From Candidatus Altimarinota bacterium (lineage in GTDB: Bacteria; Patescibacteriota; Gracilibacteria; UBA4473), in NCBI GenBank assembly GCA_021734395.1, contig JAIPJB010000001.1, forward strand, positions 186,001-250,000: a stretch of DNA of 64,000 nt. Reading direction: 5' to 3'. How positions within the stretch are numbered: the first letter of the stretch is position 1; every line of letters begins with the position of its first letter. Below, piece by piece: positions 8,744 through 15,547 of the stretch. The notes beneath the pieces are model-generated. The model ran no database searches. It was not told where the DNA came from and saw only the letters and a list, made by a program, of their open reading frames with translations. Both the position numbers and the translations under genes were made by a program.

Positions 8744-9769
8744 ATGAAATGGAAAAATCAGGGGGCTTCTCTCTTTATCACCTTGGGAATTTCTTTTACG
8801 ATTCTCACTATTGCGCTTTCTATAATGGTGTCTATTTCTCGCTCTCTTCGAGAGAGTGTTTCTATAGAACGTTACAACCAGGTGTTTTTTGCCGCTGAAT
8901 CAGGATTGGAAGCGGCGTTTTATCATCATAACGCTCGCGGGCAAGGCGTGCATTTCATGGCTGATCCCGTCCCAGAAAGCCAAAAAATTCCCCATGATGC
9001 TGCGAATGCAAATGTCTCTTGGTTTATTGATGGCAGGACAGAAGGAGCGGCCGACAATCCTTTGGTCGGTCTTCTGCAAGAAAATCAACGCGCCCAATTT
9101 CGTTTTTTTGCGGATAATTCCGCCAATCCAAGTGAAGTTCCCAATACTGCTTCTTTTTTCCCACTTGATTTCAATCTGACTTTCTATAACCGAATTGCCG
9201 ACGACGAGCCCCCTGGATCAACCGAAGAAAAAATATACCAACGATATGGAGAATTTGATTTCTTTGCTTTTGATTTTGGAGCAGAAAGTGATGAAGAAGT
9301 TCTGATTGATTGGAATTTCTCAGGAAAGAGAACCGTTGCGGGAGACGACTATCAACCAGTAGGGAAGCGAGAGAGCCTCGTCGCCAGTGATCTCGATAAT
9401 GAAGACCGGTGTGATGGTTCCTTTTTGTGTATCGAAAATACGTTTACTTTTGGAGACTTTACGACAACAACAGAAGGAAAACTTCTTCCTTATGGGGGAG
9501 ATAGTGAGTCACGACAGACTGTGCAAGAATTTGTAGATGAGCATGAACAAGTGAGTTTTTCTTTTCGCCCCCTGCAAAGCTTTGAGGCTTCGGGAGGAGA
9601 AAAAATTCGGGGGATTCCTTTCTCTCTGGAGACGGGAGCTCAGTCTATACCCAAAGACACATATACCGCTATCGCTGAAGTTTCACTCGGAGATTTTTAT
9701 AAAACTATTTCGGTCAATATTGCCGAAAAAGGATCATTGGGAGCCTTTGATTATGTAATATTCGATTAA
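8744..9769 (+). CDS. Pilin/PilX-like secreted or membrane-anchored protein
   Basis: The N-terminus is a short basic stretch (MKWKNQGAS) then a hydrophobic helix LFITLGISFTILTIALSIMV and AAESGLEAA, the layout of PilX/PulK-like minor pilins that retain an N-terminal membrane helix. The remaining ~300 residues are acidic and not recognisable. A -10 box TAGAAT lies 9 bases before ATG, so the transcript is probably leaderless. Its 3' end overlaps pyrH by four bases tail to tail. Role in a type IV pilus is inference from the N-terminus only. Confidence 0.6.
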   Translation: MKWKNQGASLFITLGISFTILTIALSIMVSISRSLRESVSIERYNQVFFAAESGLEAAFYHHNARGQGVHFMADPVPESQKIPHDAANANVSWFIDGRTEGAADNPLVGLLQENQRAQFRFFADNSANPSEVPNTASFFPLDFNLTFYNRIADDEPPGSTEEKIYQRYGEFDFFAFDFGAESDEEVLIDWNFSGKRTVAGDDYQPVGKRESLVASDLDNEDRCDGSFLCIENTFTFGDFTTTTEGKLLPYGGDSESRQTVQEFVDEHEQVSFSFRPLQSFEASGGEKIRGIPFSLETGAQSIPKDTYTAIAEVSLGDFYKTISVNIAEKGSLGAFDYVIFD

Positions 9770-10479
9770 GCACCAATCTTGGTGCCAATCTTTTTCCCGG
9801 AGACAACTTTTTTGAGGTTTCCCTCTTGCATGAGCTTGAACACAATAATCGGAAGCCCGTGATCTCGGCATTGTGCAATAGCAGTCGCGTCCATAATCTT
9901 GAGATCTTTTTCGAGAACCTGGTCGAAAGAAATTGATTCGAATTTATGTGCTTTCGGATTTTTTTCCGGATCGGCATCATACACAGCATCTACATTCGTG
10001 GCCTTGATCAATACATCACACTGGAGCTCTAACGCTCGCAATGCTGCTGCTGAATCGGTCGTGAAAAAGGGATTCCCAGTCCCCGCAGCACAGATCACAA
10101 TCCGTCCTTTTTCCAGATGTCGCATTGCTCGGCGCGTAATGTACGGCTCCGCAACCGCTGGAATATCTAATGCACTGCACACCCGAGCATGGAGTCCTAT
10201 CTTTTCCATTGCCGCCTGCAGAGCTACGGAATTCATAATCGTCCCCAGCATGCCGATATAATCAGAAGGGACTCTATCAATGCCCGATTCTCCACTTTCC
10301 GCGCCGCGCCAAATATTCCCCGCTCCGATAACCACGATAATCTCAATCCCCATCTTCTGAACCGAAACAATTTCCTGACAGATCTTGTCCAAAACCGAAT
10401 AATCTATTCCAAAACTCTTTTTTCCGAGTAATGCTTCCCCGGAAAGTTTCAACAAAATTCGCTTATATTTTTTTGTCAT
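9766..10479 (-). CDS. pyrH: UMP kinase
   Basis: Phosphorylates UMP to UDP with ATP; hexameric in the family. The amino-acid-kinase fold is shown by KRILLKLSGEAL at the start, IGAGNIWRG, GTGNPFFTTDSAAALRA and DVLIKATNVDAVYDADP. The length of 237 residues is normal. The divergent formyltransferase gene starts 28 bases upstream, so the promoters overlap. Confidence 0.96.
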   Translation of the reverse strand: MTKKYKRILLKLSGEALLGKKSFGIDYSVLDKICQEIVSVQKMGIEIIVVIGAGNIWRGAESGESGIDRVPSDYIGMLGTIMNSVALQAAMEKIGLHARVCSALDIPAVAEPYITRRAMRHLEKGRIVICAAGTGNPFFTTDSAAALRALELQCDVLIKATNVDAVYDADPEKNPKAHKFESISFDQVLEKDLKIMDATAIAQCRDHGLPIIVFKLMQEGNLKKVVSGKKIGTKIGA

Positions 10480-10507
10480 CTTTACAATTTTTCTAAAATT
10501 TTACAGA

Positions 10508-11350
10508 ATGGCTCAGAAAATGAAAGTGGTTTTATTAACGACCGACTACAATATTGGAGCAAATATCTGCATCAAAGCCTTCCTGCAGAATACGCTGCGA
10601 AAAAAATATGGTATTCAGGTGGTAGGGATCGTGGTTACATCTTTATTTCGCCCCTGGGAAAAAAAATCCTGGCGAAGAATGTTTCGGTTTTTCAGGCAGA
10701 CGGGATTTGGTTTTGCTGTTCGATCTATCACGATCAACATCATCCAGAATATAAAAATGAACATCGCCCAATATTTTGTGGCTGATAAAAAACGACATTA
10801 TTTTACGTTTCAGGAAATGGCGCGAAGCTATGGTTTTCCCATAATGTATACCAAAGACATCAACAGCCCCCAAACGATCGATTTTATTCGGAAACAAAAA
10901 TCTGATTATTTGGTGTCCGCGCTTCTTCTTCAAATAGTCAAAAAAGAACTCTTAAGTATTCCCAAAAAAGGAGCGATTAACTTTCATCCTGCACTCTTTC
11001 AGGAACACCGAGGAACTTTTTCGAGCTTCTGGACACTCTTTCGGAATCGAAAGAAATCAGGTGCCACAGTTCATTTTATGAACGAGGAAATCGATGGAGG
11101 AGAGATCATTCTTCAGCGAAATTTTTTCGTACATCGATCCGATAGTATTCACTGTATTAATCAAAAAAGTGCTCGATTGGGAGGAAATCTCCTCGTAAAA
11201 TCGTTGGTAAAAATCAAAAAACAGAAGGCCAAACTTTTTTGGATAAAAAAAGCCAGTCACCTTCTTTCCATGCCCAATAACAAACAAACCGAAGATTTTC
11301 TGCGTCGCGGGAAAAAAATCATTCACTGGGAAGATTTATTTCGGATCTAA
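10508..11350 (+). CDS. Formyltransferase-family protein
   Basis: About 280 residues with the folate-dependent formyltransferase fold: MKVVLLTTDY at the start, the signature GAINFHPALFQEHRGTFSSFW (the Asn and His of the NxHxSxLP motif kept), then GATVHFMNEEIDGGEIILQ with the conserved aspartate. It lacks the C-terminal domain of methionyl-tRNA formyltransferase. The substrate could be a sugar nucleotide amine or another amine. A TAAAAT box lies 8 bases before ATG. Confidence 0.75.
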   Translation: MAQKMKVVLLTTDYNIGANICIKAFLQNTLRKKYGIQVVGIVVTSLFRPWEKKSWRRMFRFFRQTGFGFAVRSITINIIQNIKMNIAQYFVADKKRHYFTFQEMARSYGFPIMYTKDINSPQTIDFIRKQKSDYLVSALLLQIVKKELLSIPKKGAINFHPALFQEHRGTFSSFWTLFRNRKKSGATVHFMNEEIDGGEIILQRNFFVHRSDSIHCINQKSARLGGNLLVKSLVKIKKQKAKLFWIKKASHLLSMPNNKQTEDFLRRGKKIIHWEDLFRI

Positions 11351-11356
11351 ATACCC

Positions 11357-11977
11357 TCAACTTACTCTTTCATTACTCTCTGAGAAAACTATTTTTTTTA
11401 ATTTTTCTGCCATTTGATGGGTTGATTCTCCACGATGAGAAATCGAATTTTTTTCTTCCTTACTCATAGCTGAATACACAATATCTTTCCCTTCTGGGAG
11501 AAAAACAGCCGATACCGGAATTCCTTTTTCGAGTGGAGCTTGGGGGAATTCCGTAATCTCGCCACGGCAAGTCCCCTGAGTCATATGCTGCTTTTTGGTA
11601 ATCGGATCATAATACGCCAGAGCCGAAAAAAATGTGGCTTTTCTGTTTTTTTCTCCTTCTAGTAATTCCAGAAACTGCCTGAGCCAATCTACATCATCTG
11701 AAGATGAAATCTCTCGACGAGTCCGAACTCCGAATTTTTCTGGAAACGCTTCCAAAATAATCCCTGAATCCTCTCCGAGAGTTGGAATCTGAAATTTTTC
11801 CGCAAAATATTTTGCTTTCAAAAGAGCGTTTTCTCGAAATGTCTGACCGTGTTCTTCTGGATCTTTGACAGGAGAAAAGTCTTTCAGAGAAAGCCACCTG
11901 ATCCCCTGAATTTCTCCTAAAACTTCTAAAAGTTCTTTTTTCTTCCCTTCATTTCCTGTCGCAAGAAGAATTTTCAT
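11357..11977 (-). CDS. rdgB: Non-canonical purine NTP pyrophosphatase (RdgB/HAM1)
   Basis: Hydrolyses ITP, dITP and XTP to monophosphates and keeps deaminated purines out of nucleic acids. The family start MKILLATGNEGKKKELLEVL, the central GQTFRENALLKAKYFAEK and LGEDSGIILEAF, and SHRGESTHQM at the end are present. The start overlaps the stop of rbfA by ATGA, so the two are translationally coupled. Confidence 0.92.
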   Translation of the reverse strand: MKILLATGNEGKKKELLEVLGEIQGIRWLSLKDFSPVKDPEEHGQTFRENALLKAKYFAEKFQIPTLGEDSGIILEAFPEKFGVRTRREISSSDDVDWLRQFLELLEGEKNRKATFFSALAYYDPITKKQHMTQGTCRGEITEFPQAPLEKGIPVSAVFLPEGKDIVYSAMSKEEKNSISHRGESTHQMAEKLKKIVFSESNERVS

Positions 11978-12297
11978 AACCCGTGACGCTTAAGGTTTTC
12001 AACGTATTGAACGGATTTATCAAGCTTAAAGCGCAGGTGTATTTTTCGTCGCATAGATACTTCTTGTGTGAATTCATGCGCTATTTTGGAAGCAGCGGAA
12101 TTAAGTTTTTTGAGAAACCCTTTCGGAGCATGAAGAGCGTTCACATAAATATCAGCAACTCCCAAGTCACCCGAAACCTCTACCGCCCGAATAGTACAAA
12201 AACCTATGTCTTCTGGAGTAAAGTAACGAGGAAGAATGGGGGGAATTTTTTCTTCTAATATTCCGGCAAAACGTTTGCTGCGGGGAGACATTTTCAT
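11974..12297 (-). CDS. rbfA: Ribosome-binding factor A
   Basis: Small KH-like protein that assists maturation of the 30S subunit. The sequence shows SPRSKRFAGILEEKIPPIL, the strand VEVSGDLGVADIYVNAL and VSMRRKIHLRFKLDKSV, as in RbfA; 107 residues is usual. It is followed by rdgB with an ATGA overlap. The divergent exonuclease gene starts 60 bases away. Confidence 0.85.
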   Translation of the reverse strand: MKMSPRSKRFAGILEEKIPPILPRYFTPEDIGFCTIRAVEVSGDLGVADIYVNALHAPKGFLKKLNSAASKIAHEFTQEVSMRRKIHLRFKLDKSVQYVENLKRHGL

Positions 12298-12319
12298 CGA
12301 CGTTTATGGTGATGTTTTT

Positions 12320-12348
12320 TTGAAGAAAATCAATATTTCTGCGATACT
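12320..12348 (+). promoter_or_regulatory. Promoter of the exonuclease gene
   Basis: TTGAAG (12320-12325), a 17-base spacer and GATACT (12343-12348), with ATG only nine bases after the -10 box. The transcript would be leaderless. Confidence 0.55.
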
Positions 12349-12357
12349 CAAAAAAAT

Positions 12358-14571
12358 ATGAAATTCTGTTTTTTAGATTTGGAAACTACTGGGCTCGAAG
12401 CAGAAAAAGATTCTATTCTCGAAATTTCTTTTTTGGTCTGTGATGAAAAAGGAAAAATTCTTGATTCTTTTGATGAGGTTATTATCCCCGAAAAAAGCCC
12501 ACTGACGCCCTATGTTACCAACATTACTGGCATCAGCGAAAAAGAAATAGCGACCAAAGGAAAGCCTCTCGATACCATCCGTCTCACCGTAAATAAAAAA
12601 ATCAAAGACACGGTTATTGTTGGTCATAATATTGATTTTGATATTGTTTTTTTAAGAGAAAATAATTTTCAGGTTCCCGATCAAAGAATCGACACGCATG
12701 AATTAGCTCGCATCACGCTTGTCAATGAAGAAAGTTATTCACTGGAAATCCTTTCTCAAAAGTATGGATTTATTCATACCGATGCCCACCGAGCGATGTC
12801 AGATGTAGAAGCTTCGCGCGACCTTTTCTTTTTTCTGCAAAAAAAAATCCCCACTCTCCCCAGCCAATTTTTTCAAAATATTGTATCGGTTCTTAGAAAA
12901 ACTGACTGGTATGCTCGATATCTTTTTGAAAATGTTCCAGGAGAAAAGGTGATTCCTTCTTTTCCCGAAACAAAATATGTTCCGCGTGACTCTTCTCTTC
13001 CAGCTGAACTCCAAAAGAAACTCCAAAATCTTTCCGCCCAAACTCCTCTCTTTATCAAAGAGGGAGATTCTTTGGTTTCTGGTGAATATATCAAAACTAT
13101 TGCCGAGAATCTTCGAAAAAAAGAAAAAATATTGATCGTCTCTCCAAAACTCTCTTTTTTTGAGGGAATAAAAAAATTTCCTATTCCCGAAATACTTTTC
13201 AACCCGGAAAGAGCAGAAACCTTTGTTAAAAAAAGAGAGAAGTTGAGCGACAGTGAAACAGCTTTTATCTTAAAATGTATCCTGAGAGATATTCTTGGAT
13301 TTCGGGGGGTGGACCATTTTAACCTTTTTGCCGGGGAAAGGCGTCTCTGGAAAGAGGTGCATATCGAAAACCCCGAACACCCCCTCTTTCAAAAAATCAT
13401 CACCGAAAAAGATTCCGAAGAGATTCTCTTGGCTTCTCCTCAGGCATTTTTGAGATTTATAGACACCCCCTGTTTTGAAGAGCGAACCCTTCTCATTGAT
13501 GAGAGTGAAGTCTTTGCCGAAAAACTTCTTTTTGCCCCAACTGAAGAATTTTCTTTTTTCTCCTATCTCAATTCCCCCGAAGAAAACATTTCTATTGCGG
13601 CACAATTTTTTGTTACTCAGGTTTGTCGCGAAATTATTGAACCCCGTATCCAAAGAGCCCTTGGTCCTTTTCCCGAAAAAATTCTTTTAGAGGAAAGAGA
13701 TATTTTTTCTTCGTTTGAGCAATCACTTGAAAAGTTTGTGTCTTCGGAAGAAAGTCCGCTTCCTAAAAAATTTCTTACCTCTCCTCCAGAAAAATCTATT
13801 CGCTGGATTTATTATTCTCCTTTCTCTGGGAATCTTTCGCTAAATCTCTGGGAACCACAAAAATGGCGTGAAAAGCAAAAAGAACTCAAAAAATTTAAAA
13901 AAATATTTTTTCACCGACATACCGTGTCCGAGTCGAACGCCTTTTTTCGTATTTTTATCGGTCAAGAGGAAGGCATTTTTCATGAAGAAAAAGACCTGCT
14001 TTTACAAAAAACTCTCGTCTTTCCAGAAAATCCCGTATCAGCTAACTCTCCCGATTTTGTTCCCTTCTGTGCTGATCACATTTTGGAATATGCACAAAAA
14101 TATGTGGATGAGAAAAACAATCTACTGGTTAATTTTTCAAGTCAGGAGACCTTGGGGAAAATTCATACAAGTCTTTTTGATCGTTTGGCAGAATCCAATA
14201 TCACGCTTTTGGGAGAGGGCGTTTCAGGGGGAATCGGGAAATTGCTTCAGAAATTGAAGCCAACCGAAAAACTTGTACTCTTCACGCAAAATCTGATCGA
14301 TCCTTCTCTGGCTCAAAAAAATTTTTCACATCTTATTGTTCAAAAATTCCCTTTTTCTCCTCCTCATCCTCTACTAGAAGTTATTCAAAATTTGATGCGC
14401 GAATCCGGGCAGTCTCTCTGGGAAACCTGGACGATGCCACAACTAGAAGCCAGTATTTCGCGGAGAATTTCTGTTTTTCCTGAAGCCAGAAAAATTTTGT
14501 GGCTGGATCCACGATATAATTCTGATTGGGGGAAAAAAGTTTTACAGTCTGTTTTCTCTGTGAAACTATAG
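12358..14571 (+). CDS. DEDDh exonuclease fused to a degenerate DinG-type helicase
   Basis: 737 residues. Residues 1-165 form a DnaQ-like 3'-5' exonuclease with all catalytic residues: FLDLETTG (D7, E9), HNIDFDIVFL and DAHRAMSDVEA. The rest follows the order of a DinG/XPD-like helicase but has lost its motifs. Where Walker A should stand is LFIKEGDSLVSGEYIKT with no GKT, the DEAH box reads LLIDESEVF, and the last arginine-finger motif is IARR-like (SISRRISVFPEARK) before ILWLDPR. The usual exonuclease-helicase fusion of Firmicutes DinG has an intact ATPase, so here the helicase half is probably a structural or DNA-binding remnant. Confidence 0.8.
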   Translation: MKFCFLDLETTGLEAEKDSILEISFLVCDEKGKILDSFDEVIIPEKSPLTPYVTNITGISEKEIATKGKPLDTIRLTVNKKIKDTVIVGHNIDFDIVFLRENNFQVPDQRIDTHELARITLVNEESYSLEILSQKYGFIHTDAHRAMSDVEASRDLFFFLQKKIPTLPSQFFQNIVSVLRKTDWYARYLFENVPGEKVIPSFPETKYVPRDSSLPAELQKKLQNLSAQTPLFIKEGDSLVSGEYIKTIAENLRKKEKILIVSPKLSFFEGIKKFPIPEILFNPERAETFVKKREKLSDSETAFILKCILRDILGFRGVDHFNLFAGERRLWKEVHIENPEHPLFQKIITEKDSEEILLASPQAFLRFIDTPCFEERTLLIDESEVFAEKLLFAPTEEFSFFSYLNSPEENISIAAQFFVTQVCREIIEPRIQRALGPFPEKILLEERDIFSSFEQSLEKFVSSEESPLPKKFLTSPPEKSIRWIYYSPFSGNLSLNLWEPQKWREKQKELKKFKKIFFHRHTVSESNAFFRIFIGQEEGIFHEEKDLLLQKTLVFPENPVSANSPDFVPFCADHILEYAQKYVDEKNNLLVNFSSQETLGKIHTSLFDRLAESNITLLGEGVSGGIGKLLQKLKPTEKLVLFTQNLIDPSLAQKNFSHLIVQKFPFSPPHPLLEVIQNLMRESGQSLWETWTMPQLEASISRRISVFPEARKILWLDPRYNSDWGKKVLQSVFSVKL

Positions 14572-14578
14572 GATCCGC

Positions 14579-15022
14579 ATGCAACTTCCTTCTTTTTTGC
14601 TCTCGGCAAGTGATGACAAAACGTATTCCGAACAAGATTTTCAAAAAGGAAAATATATTCTGTATATCTATCCAAAAGATATGACTCCTGGTTGTAGCCG
14701 AGAAGCTCAAGACTTTCAACGTCTCCAAAAAGAATTTCAAAAACTCGATATTCATATTTTGGGGCTTTCCAAAGATTCAGTAACTTCTCATAAAAAATTC
14801 TGCCAAAAGGAATCTCTTTCTTTTCCTCTTCTTTCTGATCCTGATGGAACACTTATTAAAGCTTTGGGCGCCTGGAAAGAGAAATCTATGTACGGGAAAA
14901 AATATATGGGTATTGATCGATCAACTTTGTATATACAGAACGGAAAAATTCAAAAAGAATGGCGAGGAGTAAAAGCCACAGGACATGCTGAGGAGGTGCT
15001 GCATTTTTGTAAGAAGCATTAG
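14579..15022 (+). CDS. bcp: Peroxiredoxin, Bcp/PrxQ type
   Basis: Thiol peroxidase that reduces peroxides. The peroxidatic cysteine stands in the motif YPKDMTPGCSREAQDF, and downstream FCQKESLSFPLLSDPDG and GIDRSTLYI follow the family order. The second cysteine that some PrxQ enzymes carry five residues later is absent, so it probably works as a 1-Cys or otherwise resolved enzyme. The start lies 7 bases after the exonuclease gene, so the two form an operon. Confidence 0.88.
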   Translation: MQLPSFLLSASDDKTYSEQDFQKGKYILYIYPKDMTPGCSREAQDFQRLQKEFQKLDIHILGLSKDSVTSHKKFCQKESLSFPLLSDPDGTLIKALGAWKEKSMYGKKYMGIDRSTLYIQNGKIQKEWRGVKATGHAEEVLHFCKKH

Positions 15023-15025
15023 ACC

Positions 15026-15547
15026 TTATTTCTGATAGATATAAATCTTAGATTTTCCCTCTTGGATAGTTTTTTTAGGAGAAATATTGGGAATCGAAAA
15101 ACCATGAGAAATAATTTGGCAGCCAGATTTTAATTCTGACCATTTTTCTCGGTGCAAACGTTCCATTACCGATGGAAACAGATAACAAAAAAGGACATCA
15201 GCATCCGATAAGTTTTTATGAAAAAAGTTTGCGCATTCGAATCGAATATTTTTGCGCAGAAAAATATTTTTTAATCGTGTAAACCAAATCGCTGGACGAA
15301 CAATGTCATATCCCACTCCTTGTATTCCATGGGGCAAAACAAAAAGGATCGTTCCCATGCCACAGCCCAAATCATAAGCCTTTTGTCCGGGTTTCAAATC
15401 GGCCAGTCGAATCATCGTCCGGACAACTTTTTGAGAAGTCGGCACGAGTGGAACTCTGTAAGCCAAAATCCCCCACACAATCCCCATTCCCAAAACCAAA
15501 AGCAGAATGAGGAGAAGCAGTAAAAACAACAGAATAAAATCTATCAT
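15026..15547 (-). CDS. Membrane-anchored class I methyltransferase-like protein
   Basis: One N-terminal membrane helix (FILLFLLLLLILLLVLGMGIVW) precedes a short SAM-binding Rossmann domain: AYDLGCGMGTILF (motif I), GVGYDIVRPAIW, and ADVLFCYLFPSVMERL. It resembles small methyltransferases of the SAM-fold that lack a clear substrate domain. ATG 15547 is chosen because it overlaps the stop of the upstream helicase by ATGA. The substrate is unknown. Confidence 0.72.
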   Translation of the reverse strand: MIDFILLFLLLLLILLLVLGMGIVWGILAYRVPLVPTSQKVVRTMIRLADLKPGQKAYDLGCGMGTILFVLPHGIQGVGYDIVRPAIWFTRLKNIFLRKNIRFECANFFHKNLSDADVLFCYLFPSVMERLHREKWSELKSGCQIISHGFSIPNISPKKTIQEGKSKIYIYQK

